Origin: Nitrospirales bacterium
Lineage (GTDB): Bacteria > Nitrospirota > Nitrospiria > Nitrospirales > UBA8639
Reading direction: 5' to 3'
NCBI GenBank assembly: GCA_021604105.1
Contig: BQIW01000004.1
Location: 35,257-99,256, forward strand
DNA length: 64,000 bases
This document shows, piece by piece, positions 44,972-54,358 of this stretch; the first letter of the stretch is position 1; each line of letters begins with the position of its first letter. Under the pieces are notes generated by a model. It had not been told where the DNA came from. It worked only from the letters and a program-made list of their open reading frames with translations, and did not search any database. A program made the translations under genes and the position numbers.

Positions 44972-45348
44972 TCTACGAAACCTCCATGGAGTTCTATCCT
45001 CTAACAGATTGTTGTATATTTTACTCTCGAATGATGGTACACCTGATCTTCTCAAGTAGCCAGGGCTCCGAGATAATCAACCCGAAGCCAAGCGCCTCAA
45101 CATTCATACAACTGCCCATTCCAGCCACACTAAAAAGGAGAAACACATCATCATACCAGGCAAATAACGAAAAAGTGTGCCTACTTATTCGCCAGAAAGA
45201 ACGCAAATCTTAAGAATCCGTCACTGAAAATAACTCAGACACGGAATCCATCAAGAAGGCACCTACCCCCTTTCATAATAAACCGGAGGCATTTTTAAAT
45301 AAATTTATTGTCTAACCCAAGCGGCTAATTATCTAGAATGGTGAGAAG
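44972..45348. other. Intergenic, nothing supported
   Basis: 377 bases between the pilin and TPR lipoprotein genes. Only short shadow frames are present. A small AT-rich palindrome (AATAAATTTATT region near 45297-45310) gives no clear function. The pilin promoter should lie here. Confidence 0.4.
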
Positions 45349-47160
45349 CTAGGGGGCCAGGGTAGACTGGTGGGAAAGGGTAGGAATAGGCTCCCCAAAA
45401 CCGGCCTCACGAAACCGCTTCTCCAGCGACTTATTTGTTGAATCGAGTTGCAGTGAATGCAGCCAGGCCTCTCGCGCTTTATTTCGTTCGTCTTGTTTTA
45501 AGAAAATTTCCCCCAAATGTTCATAAATCACAGGATCATCGGACACTAAGGAGACCGCTCGCTGAATGGTTTCCAGGGCTTCTTCCAAGCGTCCAAGTTT
45601 ATAGAGTGCCCAAGCCAAACTATCCACGTAATACCCATTATTCGGTTTTAAGGCGACGGCACGTTGGGTAAGAGACAAGGCCTGCTCACCATTGATACCA
45701 CGATCGGCATAGCTATACCCCAAATAATTCAAGGCATCTGCATGTTCGGGATCCAACAATAGAGTTTGCTCCATTTCCCTGACCACTTTATCGAAATGGT
45801 CCAATTTGTCGTAGGCCGTGCCTAAATTAAAATGGAGTTCGGCATTTGATGGGTCATGGTGTATTCCCTCCTCTAATCTGGCCTTGGCTTTGTGATACTC
45901 TTCCATTTGAAAATGAGTCAGTCCCAACAATAAATACGGCTCTGGCCGCTTAGGATTGAGGCTGACGGCCTGATCCAAATACGAGAGCGCTTCCTGGTTT
46001 CGTTTCAACCGATATGACACAAAGCCTAAATGCAGAATACTGTCGAAAAAAGTGTCGTCCATCTGGACATTCGTTCGATATGCCTGAATCGCGCGGTCAT
46101 AATCCTTCATTTCCTCATAAAGCAATCCCAGAAAGTCACGAACACGCAATTCGTTAGGCCTCACCTGCAAGATGGCATTCAACTGCTCGATTGCAGCTGG
46201 GAAGTTGCCCATTTCACCATAGATTTGAGCCTTAAGGATCTGCGCATGCAAATCATTTGGATTTTGCTGGAGAAAATAGTCCAAATGGTTCAACGCTTTG
46301 TCCGTGTTACGTTGGCCAATATACAGCCGAATTACACGCAATCGGAATTCCCGATGATGCGGATTAATTTCAATCAAATAGCGCTCCAAAAGTTCAATAG
46401 CCTCCTGAGGCTCCTCTGCTTCCTCGGAAATGGCCACTAACTTCAGGTACGCCCTTTCAAAAGTGGGATGAAGAGCGATGGCATCCTGAAAATGCTTCTT
46501 GGCTTCCTGTTTCGTTTTCGCCTCGAGAGCGATCACCCCCAAATAATAATGGGCTTCAGCGGAGGCAGGCACATGAACTAATAAATTATGAAATACGGCT
46601 TCAGCCATTTGAAGCTCTTTGATATTTAACAGAAGGGTCCCATGAGAAATGTATATCCGTTCATCCTGAGGAAAGAGTCGCTCACCTTCCGTCAAAATCT
46701 CCACAGCCCGTCCGGTTTCACCTCCACCGGCAAAAATTTTCGCCAAATCGAAAAACATTGCCGCCTGAGAGATTTCAGACACAGGAATTTGTCTTGCTAA
46801 ATCCACGGCTTCAGTCAGATGCGACATGGAAAAATGCAGTTTGGCAAGCCTAAATTTCAAAAACATCGAATCCGCGTCAAATGCCAACCCTGCTTGATAT
46901 TCCTCTAAAGCTGTTGTGGCATCATTATTCAACTCGGCAAGGGATCCTCGAAGGAAGTGATAGTAGGCCTGAGGGTGAACAGTTTCCCGCGTCACCATGG
47001 ACGCCTCCTGTCCATTCAAAGTGGGAGGAGGAGCTGTCCCACAGGACACCACCAGAAGTGGAATTCCCCATAAAAGCGTTCTCAGACGACCCGACCACAT
47101 TGGAAATGTCCGTCCTGACCGAACCTTCTTCGCCATAGCATGCACAGTCGTAGAATTCAT
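45349..47160 (-). CDS. TPR lipoprotein
   Basis: 603 residues, GAGGGA before the ATG. Signal with lipobox LLVVSC (about residue 36-41) after a long basic start. At least 12 TPR units follow (EEYQAGLAFDADS, AEAVFHNLLVHVPASA, QLNAILQVRPNELRV, LSYLDQAVSLNPKRPEP, ALETIQRAVSLVSDDP). A general outer-membrane-associated scaffold, perhaps for pilus or polysaccharide systems encoded beside it. Transcribed just after dnaB; specific function unknown. Confidence 0.82.
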   Translation of the reverse strand: MNSTTVHAMAKKVRSGRTFPMWSGRLRTLLWGIPLLVVSCGTAPPPTLNGQEASMVTRETVHPQAYYHFLRGSLAELNNDATTALEEYQAGLAFDADSMFLKFRLAKLHFSMSHLTEAVDLARQIPVSEISQAAMFFDLAKIFAGGGETGRAVEILTEGERLFPQDERIYISHGTLLLNIKELQMAEAVFHNLLVHVPASAEAHYYLGVIALEAKTKQEAKKHFQDAIALHPTFERAYLKLVAISEEAEEPQEAIELLERYLIEINPHHREFRLRVIRLYIGQRNTDKALNHLDYFLQQNPNDLHAQILKAQIYGEMGNFPAAIEQLNAILQVRPNELRVRDFLGLLYEEMKDYDRAIQAYRTNVQMDDTFFDSILHLGFVSYRLKRNQEALSYLDQAVSLNPKRPEPYLLLGLTHFQMEEYHKAKARLEEGIHHDPSNAELHFNLGTAYDKLDHFDKVVREMEQTLLLDPEHADALNYLGYSYADRGINGEQALSLTQRAVALKPNNGYYVDSLAWALYKLGRLEEALETIQRAVSLVSDDPVIYEHLGEIFLKQDERNKAREAWLHSLQLDSTNKSLEKRFREAGFGEPIPTLSHQSTLAP

Positions 47161-47181
47161 ATTCCGTCCCTCAACAACTCA

Positions 47182-48537
47182 CTATACTATACCAGCCTGT
47201 CTCTCTCTCGTTAAGTTATTAAATTTGGCATACCGGTCATGAAATTGCAGATCCACTTCTCCAATGGGTCCATTCCGATGTTTTCTCACCAGGATTTGCG
47301 CAATGCCTTTCTGCTCAGTATCCGGCTCATAGACCTCTTCACGATAGATAAACATCACCACATCGGCATCCTGCTCAATCGCACCAGACTCGCGCAAATC
47401 AGCCAGCACGGGGATGGGAGGCTTTCGATTTTCCACCGCCCGGCTCAACTGAGAAAGGGCAATCACGGGAATATTCAACTCTTTCGCTAATCCTTTCAAG
47501 GCTCGGGAAATATCGGAAATTTCTTGCTGGCGAGATTCTGAATCTCCTCGCCCTTCCATCAATTGCAGATAATCGACCACCAGGAGGTCCAACCCATGTT
47601 CGGCTTTCAACCGTCGAGCTTTCCCTCTCATTTGCTGAAGAGTCAAATTTCCAGAATCGTCTATGAAAATTCTTGCCTGCTCCAGCCGACTCGCTGCCTC
47701 AGTTAAGGCTACCCAATCATGTTTAGTCAACTGCCCAGTCCGAAGACCATGAGAGTCTAACAGGGCCTGAGAACTCAACATACGCAAGACCAGCTGCGCC
47801 CTGGACATTTCTAAACTAAAAATTCCGACTACGGCATTGGATCGAAGTGAAGCATATTCCACCATCCCTAAGGCCAAGCTGGTCTTCCCCATACTCGGCC
47901 TACCCGCCACAATAATTAAATCAGATGGCTGAAGCCCGGCCAGCATATTATCCAAGTCAGAAAACCCGGTCGGCACTCCAGTGATCCGCTCTTTACGGCT
48001 ATACAAACGGTCAACAATCTCAACACTATCCTTTATGACACTACTCACAGGCGCAAACGTGCCGCCCAAATGCCCCTGAGCCAATCGAAAAATTTCCCGT
48101 TCCGCAAATTCAAGAAGTTCATTCGTCCCCGTCGTGCCCTCATAACCTCGCATGGCCACCTCAGTGGCGGTTCGCACGAGGCCACGAAGCAAGGATTTAT
48201 CTCGAACGATATTGCTGTGATACCGGATATTGGCGGCACTGGGAACCACCTGTACGATTTCTGCAATATACGCAGCGCCCCCTATCTGGTCGAGTTCGCC
48301 GGTCCCTCGCAAGTAGTCTGTCAGGGTAATTTGATCAACAGGTTGATTCCGTTCTGACAATGCCACCATGCCACGATACACGACCCGGTTTCCCGTTCGA
48401 TAAAAATCTTCCTCCGATAATATTTCCATTGCTCGATTGAGGGCAGCATTATCAAGTAGAATCGCTCCAAGGACGGATTGTTCCGCTTCGAGATTTTGGG
48501 GAGGGACTCGGACCTCTTGGGCTTCAGAAATTGCCAT
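47182..48537 (-). CDS. dnaB: Replicative DNA helicase DnaB
   Basis: 451 residues. N-terminal domain begins PPQNLEAEQSVLGAILLD; RecA-like domain has Walker A GRPSMGKTSLALG, the Walker B VDYLQLM, and the DnaB signature with SQLSRAVE and LADLRESGAIEQDAD. It unwinds DNA at the replication fork. Its start lies 14 bases inside hisZ, so the two are probably co-translated. Confidence 0.97.
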   Translation of the reverse strand: MAISEAQEVRVPPQNLEAEQSVLGAILLDNAALNRAMEILSEEDFYRTGNRVVYRGMVALSERNQPVDQITLTDYLRGTGELDQIGGAAYIAEIVQVVPSAANIRYHSNIVRDKSLLRGLVRTATEVAMRGYEGTTGTNELLEFAEREIFRLAQGHLGGTFAPVSSVIKDSVEIVDRLYSRKERITGVPTGFSDLDNMLAGLQPSDLIIVAGRPSMGKTSLALGMVEYASLRSNAVVGIFSLEMSRAQLVLRMLSSQALLDSHGLRTGQLTKHDWVALTEAASRLEQARIFIDDSGNLTLQQMRGKARRLKAEHGLDLLVVDYLQLMEGRGDSESRQQEISDISRALKGLAKELNIPVIALSQLSRAVENRKPPIPVLADLRESGAIEQDADVVMFIYREEVYEPDTEQKGIAQILVRKHRNGPIGEVDLQFHDRYAKFNNLTRERQAGIV

Positions 48538-49849
48538 GGCTGATTGCTTGTAACCGTTGAGGAAGCTCTTGGACCGGCATCCGGGTTTTTCGGGGTTTTT
48601 GAGAAAGAGAGGTGAATTCTAATAAGAGCACCGATTGCGGAGTGGCAGTCTTCTCCTCAAAAAGCATGGCACACGTTACCCCGCGACGCCGAGCAGCTGT
48701 GATAACCCAGCTCAAAGCAGATTTTGGAGATCCTTCTATCATTTCTTCAATCACACAAATCCCAGCCCCCCGTAATCGTTGCGCAAGAGCAAAGGATGCC
48801 TCAGATTGATGAGGAGAAATAAACATTCTCATTGGCTTCAACCCGTTGCCGCCCACCTTTCCCCCCCGCTCCAATGCGGAAAACACGCGGTCCAAATCCA
48901 ATCCTAAGCCGATGGCGGAAAGGTCTCGGCCAAACCGGCCAACCAAGTGATTGTAACGCCCTCCTCCACCGATTTCACTGCCGAACGTGGAGGTAAAGAC
49001 ATCAAACACGACTCCATCGTAATAGTCAAAACCACGAAATTCACCAAGATCCAAAAGAATATGATCTTGCACGCCGTTTACCATCAATTGCCGATACACC
49101 TGGGTCAGACGTTTCAAGGGTTTAAGCAATTGGCTATCCTTCCCAGCAATTCGCATTCCCCATTCCAGCACTTCGTCACGGCCGTACCGTTCAGGCACCT
49201 GCAATATGTCTTTTACCTTAGAACGAGATAACCGTTCAGTCTCTAATATTTTTTCCAGCTGAGGGAGGTCTTTATCGGCTGCCGCGATTTCTGCCTGCTT
49301 TCGCCCATTCATAGACAGACCGGATTGGGACAATAACGCTTTAAAAAATCCGACATGACCAAGAGAAATTTTCCATTCTGGCAACCCAATCCGCTCCAGA
49401 AGCCCTGCCAATAATGTCACGACTTCGGCATCACTTTGAGAAGTATCGGTGCCAAGAAGTTCAAATCCGACCTGAAAAACTTCATGGTCCCGCCCCCGAT
49501 GTTCCGGCTCATACCGAAAAACCGTAGTCCGATAGGAAAACCGCAAGGGAAGATTTTCTCCTCCAAGGCCCATGGCCACCATCCTGGCAATCTGCGCCGT
49601 AGCATCAGGGCGCAAGACAAGAATTCTCCCTGATGCCCAATCCGCAAATTTATAGCATTTCTCTAGGATTTCAGGAGCCAAGCCCACGGCCAATACATCG
49701 AGATACTCAAAGGTAGGGAGAATGATTTCTTGATAACCCCAGGTCGAACAATGAGCCAACAATTGATCTTCCAACCATCGGACGCTTTGCGCCGTATGGG
49801 GGAGTAATGTAGCTGTACCAATGGGGATAAGCGAGCGGAGTGGTTTCAT
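48524..49849 (-). CDS. hisZ: HisZ, ATP phosphoribosyltransferase regulatory subunit (HisRS-like)
   Basis: 441 residues, class II aminoacyl-tRNA synthetase fold: motif 2 RFSYRTTVFRYEPEHRGRDHEVFQVGFELLG, read in part, and motif 3-like GLGLDLDRVFSAL. GGGGRYNHLVGRFG matches HisZ. It lacks obvious tRNA-binding length but keeps an anticodon-like C-terminal domain (MRMFISPHQSEASFALAQRL), longer than minimal HisZ. A histidyl-tRNA synthetase paralogue cannot be excluded. Located between serA and dnaB. Confidence 0.85.
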   Translation of the reverse strand: MKPLRSLIPIGTATLLPHTAQSVRWLEDQLLAHCSTWGYQEIILPTFEYLDVLAVGLAPEILEKCYKFADWASGRILVLRPDATAQIARMVAMGLGGENLPLRFSYRTTVFRYEPEHRGRDHEVFQVGFELLGTDTSQSDAEVVTLLAGLLERIGLPEWKISLGHVGFFKALLSQSGLSMNGRKQAEIAAADKDLPQLEKILETERLSRSKVKDILQVPERYGRDEVLEWGMRIAGKDSQLLKPLKRLTQVYRQLMVNGVQDHILLDLGEFRGFDYYDGVVFDVFTSTFGSEIGGGGRYNHLVGRFGRDLSAIGLGLDLDRVFSALERGGKVGGNGLKPMRMFISPHQSEASFALAQRLRGAGICVIEEMIEGSPKSALSWVITAARRRGVTCAMLFEEKTATPQSVLLLEFTSLSQKPRKTRMPVQELPQRLQAISHGNF

Positions 49850-49920
49850 GAGGCGTATGGAGGAGAACCTGCCAACTCGAAATGTTTGGCCAAGACAGTC
49901 TGCAGAAAGAACCCGTCAAG

Positions 49921-51504
49921 CTAGCTGAGATCAACCATGCGAACGGACAGAATATCTTTCTCACTCTTGAGAAGATCCAACACGGTGGAAGCAAGCGGGG
50001 CATCCAGACCAATAATCAGCAATGCTGATGCACCACGCTCGACTCTGGCGCATTGCATCCTGGCAATGTTGACATCATGCTGACCTAAAATCTGACCAAC
50101 CATGCCAATCACTCCAGGGCGATCCACGTTATCGATCAAAATCATTTGCCCTTCCGAAACCACCTCGACCTGAAATTGATTGATCTCGACAAAACGCGGT
50201 TCTTGACGATGAAAGAGAGTTCCGCCCAGAGAATACGTCCGAGAACCAGCTTCGACTTTGAGCCGGATTAAACTGGAGAAATCTCCGGCATCACTACTTT
50301 TCACTTCCTTAACTTCAATACCACGTTCTTTTGCAACGATCGGAGCATTCACGTAATTAATGACATCTTCCAAAATAGGAGAGAGAAGGCCCTTTAAGAC
50401 AGCGACGGTCACGGGTGCCACGGTAAGATGAGCCACTTCACCAAAATACTCAACGGTAACCGATTTAATCCCTCCATCTAATAGTTGGGCCTGAAATCGA
50501 CCCATACGTTCGGCCAAGACCAGATAGGGCTGCAATTGTGGAAGCGCTTCAGGTGCCACAGAGGGAACGTTCACAGCTCCTCTGGCAATGCCTCGCTTGA
50601 AATAATCCACGAATTGCTCAGCAATACCAATTGCCACATTCTCTTGGGCCTCTTCGGTAGAAGCACCAATATGAGGAGTGCAGATAAAATTATCAAGAGC
50701 CATGAGAGGATGCTTGGGATCCACTGGCTCACTTTCAAACACATCAAAGGCCGCAGCGGCAACTTTCTGGGATTTCAGCGCTTCGCATAAATCCAGTTCA
50801 TTAATGATACCGCCTCTAGCACAATTCACGATCATGGCCCCATCTTTCATTTTGGCTATTGTCTCGGTGTTAATGAGACCTCTGGTTTCATTGGTCAAGG
50901 GCGTATGAACAGAAATCACATCAGAACGATGAAACAATTCATTTAAGTCCACCACCTCAATCCCCATTTGTGTGGCCCGCTCCACGGCCAAATAGGGATC
51001 ATAGCCGATTACATTCATGGACCATCCCTGGGCCAATTTTGCAACATACGACCCAATCTGGCCTAACCCTACCAATCCCAAAGTCTTATTATAGAGTTCC
51101 GTTCCCATGAACCGGGTTTTTTCCCACTTCCCTGCCTTCATGGACATGGTCGCCTGGGGAACCTTTCGACTCATCGAAGCAATCATCGACATTGTGTGCT
51201 CTGCAGTGGTAATTGTATTTCCACCTGGCGTATTCATGACCACAATGCCACGCCGAGTCGCCGCCTCGCTGTCAACATTATCTAAACCGGTTCCGGCACG
51301 TCCCACAATACGAAGGCGAGTGCCCGCCTCAATGACATCTTTAGTGACCTTGGTTGCAGATCGAACAACTAAACCTTCATATTTGGGAATTTCTTGAAGC
51401 AATTCCTCTTTCGTGAGCTTGGTTTTCACATCCACCGAAAATCCGGCCCGCTCTAAGACTTCAACTCCTTTAGGGGAAAGGCTGTCACTCACTAAAATAT
51501 TCAT
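49921..51504 (-). CDS. serA: D-3-phosphoglycerate dehydrogenase SerA (long form)
   Basis: 527 residues, GGAG before the ATG. Substrate domain VRSATKVTKDVI, NAD-binding GLVGLGQIGSYVAKLA, catalytic Arg in NCARGGIINE, Glu near FESEP and His in TPHIGAST. An intermediate (ASB) domain and a C-terminal ACT domain (LIDNVDRPGVIGMVG) follow. First step of serine synthesis; the ACT domain implies serine feedback. Downstream of serC. Confidence 0.97.
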   Translation of the reverse strand: MNILVSDSLSPKGVEVLERAGFSVDVKTKLTKEELLQEIPKYEGLVVRSATKVTKDVIEAGTRLRIVGRAGTGLDNVDSEAATRRGIVVMNTPGGNTITTAEHTMSMIASMSRKVPQATMSMKAGKWEKTRFMGTELYNKTLGLVGLGQIGSYVAKLAQGWSMNVIGYDPYLAVERATQMGIEVVDLNELFHRSDVISVHTPLTNETRGLINTETIAKMKDGAMIVNCARGGIINELDLCEALKSQKVAAAAFDVFESEPVDPKHPLMALDNFICTPHIGASTEEAQENVAIGIAEQFVDYFKRGIARGAVNVPSVAPEALPQLQPYLVLAERMGRFQAQLLDGGIKSVTVEYFGEVAHLTVAPVTVAVLKGLLSPILEDVINYVNAPIVAKERGIEVKEVKSSDAGDFSSLIRLKVEAGSRTYSLGGTLFHRQEPRFVEINQFQVEVVSEGQMILIDNVDRPGVIGMVGQILGQHDVNIARMQCARVERGASALLIIGLDAPLASTVLDLLKSEKDILSVRMVDLS

Positions 51505-51664
51505 AGTATCTCCAATATAGGGGAGGCCCCACGTTAATTCTCACGAGGAAACTTGAGCACTCTTGCCATTTGATGGGGCATCTCATCCACACACAGGGTT
51601 GTCGCAAACCCATCAACACCATTTATTTTGGCGGGTCAGGTGCAACCATATTTCCGAGGAGGCG

Positions 51665-52747
51665 TTAAGCTTTTCGTTTCTCGAAGTCCGCCATAAAGTC
51701 AATTAACGCATCAACACCAGCTTCAGGCATCGCGTTATAAATACTGGCGCGCATCCCGCCAACGGAACGGTGACCTTCGAGTGTTGTTAATCCTGCCTCT
51801 TTCGCTTCTGCAAGAAAGGATTTATCCAAATCCGGGTTGGCCAAGACGAAGGGGACGTTCATCCAGGAACGAGAGGCCTTTTCTACCGGATTTCGGTAAA
51901 AACTCGACTCATCAATTGCTGCATAGAGTTTACCGGCCTTTCGTTGATTGATGGTACTCATCGCCGAAAGTCCGCCCTGTTTTTTTAACCATTTAAACAC
52001 CAACCCCGCAAAATACAACGCATAAGTTGGCGGTGTATTCAACATAGAATCTGCTTCGGCTTGTTTGGCATAATCGTACACGCTTGGTGTAATAGGCAAT
52101 GCATTTCCAATGAGATCGTCCCGCACAATCACTAATGTTAGGCCAGCTGGCCCAATGTTTTTTTGTGCGCCAGCATAAATAATTCCGAACCGACTGACCT
52201 CAATGGGACGCGATAAAATCGTAGATGAAAAATCGGCAACTAACGGCACCTCGCCGGTTTCTGGAACCCAATGAAACTCCACGCCACCGATCGTTTCATT
52301 GGGCGTATAATGCACATAGGCCGCATCCTGACTTAATGCCCAACCTTCAAATGGTGGAATACTGGTAAAGTTACCGGTTTCGGAGGATGCCGCTAGATTG
52401 ACGGCACAATATTTTTTGGCATCGCTTATGGCTTTTTTGCCCCAAGCCCCAGTCAAAATATAATCAGCTTTACTTTTTCCACGTAAGATATTCATGGGAA
52501 TTGTTGCAAATTGCGTGGACGCCCCGCCCTGCAAAAAAAGCACTTTATAATTACCGGGCACTCCTAATAAATCACGGACATCCTGCTCGGCTTCGGCAGC
52601 CACCGAGACAAACTCTTTCCCACGATGGCTCATTTCCATGATTGATGCACCGGAGCCATGCCAATCCGGCAACTCGGCCTGAGCCTGCTTTAACACTTCT
52701 TCCGGCAAGATCGCCGGACCCGCACTAAAATTATATAACCGCGCCAT
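51665..52747 (-). CDS. serC: Phosphoserine aminotransferase SerC
   Basis: 360 residues, GGAGGAG upstream. [19 protein letters not shown] at the start, phosphate site QGGAST, PLP Lys in [14 protein letters not shown], and SIYNAMP near the C-terminus. Second step of serine synthesis, paired with serA 160 bases downstream. Confidence 0.97.
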   Translation of the reverse strand: MARLYNFSAGPAILPEEVLKQAQAELPDWHGSGASIMEMSHRGKEFVSVAAEAEQDVRDLLGVPGNYKVLFLQGGASTQFATIPMNILRGKSKADYILTGAWGKKAISDAKKYCAVNLAASSETGNFTSIPPFEGWALSQDAAYVHYTPNETIGGVEFHWVPETGEVPLVADFSSTILSRPIEVSRFGIIYAGAQKNIGPAGLTLVIVRDDLIGNALPITPSVYDYAKQAEADSMLNTPPTYALYFAGLVFKWLKKQGGLSAMSTINQRKAGKLYAAIDESSFYRNPVEKASRSWMNVPFVLANPDLDKSFLAEAKEAGLTTLEGHRSVGGMRASIYNAMPEAGVDALIDFMADFEKRKA

Positions 52748-52951
52748 TATCTGACTTCTCCTCCATACCTAAACTGGCGTCATACATATTAAATTACTGA
52801 CTTAACCAGCGTGAAAAAGAGGGTACGCTAGCACAGGGTCCTGGACCAGTCAAGAAGAGAAAGGAACCTTGTCATTCCAATTTTAGATACCCTACAATGA
52901 CCGGCGATTAGAGAAGGTTTTTTTAGATTTTCAAGAAGGTTGGAGAACAAA

Positions 52952-53230
52952 TTGGGAACACAAACTGGTCTGAGATTGGAACATCGTGGGGAAGGGCATT
53001 ACTATAAAGTCATCCTCCATATCGGGAGCACTTTGATCCCAATCAGTGATGATATTGTTGAAGAATTGCAAAAGCATACAACGGTTCCCCCTGATCAATT
53101 TTTTGTGACGTTCGTCAACAAAGTGGGATACTCATCCTACCTACAAGAACAAATTCGCCAGGAAGTACGAAACTCCGGGGACCTCAACCCTCAAATTTCG
53201 GTCCTTCAAGAGTTCTTTCGGCAGAAATAA
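52952..53230 (+). CDS. Small conserved-looking hypothetical protein (92 aa)
   Basis: Probable TTG start at 52952 with GGAG six bases upstream; an in-frame TTG at 52940 is possible. The sequence is soluble and regular (KVILHIGSTLIPISDDIVEELQ, EQIRQEVRNSGDLNP). It is divergent from serC and convergent with the TPR gene. No domain recognised. Confidence 0.6.
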   Translation: MGTQTGLRLEHRGEGHYYKVILHIGSTLIPISDDIVEELQKHTTVPPDQFFVTFVNKVGYSSYLQEQIRQEVRNSGDLNPQISVLQEFFRQK

Positions 53231-53286
53231 CTTCACACCGCTTTCGAAAAATGCCTCATGCCATCGGTCCCCTACAACTATTTAAT

Positions 53287-54306
53287 CTATCCAAGTAATT
53301 TATCCATAAAATTGAGAATGCGCATCTTCCTATCCGGGTCTTTTTCTAAAGACAGTGCCCGCTGATAATGCTGCACTGCTAGCTCCGGCTTGCGCTTTTC
53401 TTCATAGATCCGACCAACGCCGAATGTCGCTTGGGCATCATCAGGGTTCGCTTTGAGCGCTTGACTAAAATAATCCATGGCAAAATCGTCTTGCCCCTTG
53501 TCATATAAAAACCAGCCGATCGCGGTCGCGGCCGGAGCAAAATTCGGTTCCAATCGAAGGGCTTCTTCGTACTGTCGTTTCGCTAAATCCAGTCGCCCCT
53601 TGTTTTCATAAAGGCCTCCCAAAGCGAAATATACTTCAGCATCATGAGGATCAATCTGCAAGGCCTTTTTATACTCTTCAATCGCCAGCTCAATTTTCCC
53701 TTGTTCTGCCAAGGCACAGGCCAGATTGGTATGCCCAAAAGAATCATCAGGACGGAGCTTTAAAACTTCCCGATATTGTGGAATGGCCATTTCCAACTGC
53801 CCCTGCTCCTGATACGCCACCCCGAGTTTCAGGCGAGCCGCCACATAGGAAGGGTCCCGCTTAATCGCTTCGCGGTAGGCCTTTACAGCCTGATCAATGC
53901 GGCCCTTGGAGTCATAAATCTGCGCCAGGAAAAAGTATGGATAAGGGGAGTGGGGAGCCAAAGCTCCAACCTGTTCATAACTGACCACCGCCTCATCCAA
54001 CCGTCCTGATTGCGTATAAAACACTCCTTCAAATAATAAAAAATTCGGCGCATCCGCCCCCTGAACCCGCAATCGCCCCATCCACTCCTGAAGCAATTGC
54101 ACATCAGCCTCTTTGCCAAATGCCCGGGGATAGACTTGCCAGGCTTCGGCAAAATTCCCACGCAACATGCATACGACATTCAGCGCGAAATACGGTAAAG
54201 GCCCGCAATCAGCCTGTTCAGACCACTGTCGTGCCTCTGCGTAGACCACATCCCATTCTCCCTGGCAAATGGCGTCGTTAATTACACGCTCATAATCCAC
54301 ACGCAT
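53287..54306 (-). CDS. TPR protein (cytoplasmic)
   Basis: 339 residues from the ATG at 54306 (AAGG upstream; an ATG two codons earlier is possible). No signal. Seven or more canonical TPR units (AVVSYEQVGALAPHSPYP, AVKAYREAIKRDPSYVAA, AIPQYREVLKLRPDD, AIEEYKKALQIDPHDAEV, AKRQYEEALRLEPNF). A protein-interaction scaffold without further clues. Follows the ThyX-like gene by 52 bases. Confidence 0.83.
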   Translation of the reverse strand: MRVDYERVINDAICQGEWDVVYAEARQWSEQADCGPLPYFALNVVCMLRGNFAEAWQVYPRAFGKEADVQLLQEWMGRLRVQGADAPNFLLFEGVFYTQSGRLDEAVVSYEQVGALAPHSPYPYFFLAQIYDSKGRIDQAVKAYREAIKRDPSYVAARLKLGVAYQEQGQLEMAIPQYREVLKLRPDDSFGHTNLACALAEQGKIELAIEEYKKALQIDPHDAEVYFALGGLYENKGRLDLAKRQYEEALRLEPNFAPAATAIGWFLYDKGQDDFAMDYFSQALKANPDDAQATFGVGRIYEEKRKPELAVQHYQRALSLEKDPDRKMRILNFMDKLLG

Positions 54307-54358
54307 ACCCATCCTTATGATCTAATCATGTTCAACAATGTCAATTCCCACTCCTTCG

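Noticed and set aside
45000..45170. Sigma-54-like GG/GC box before the pilin gene
   Set aside because: GG/TTG elements are present but the spacing or the GC at -12 is wrong in each candidate.
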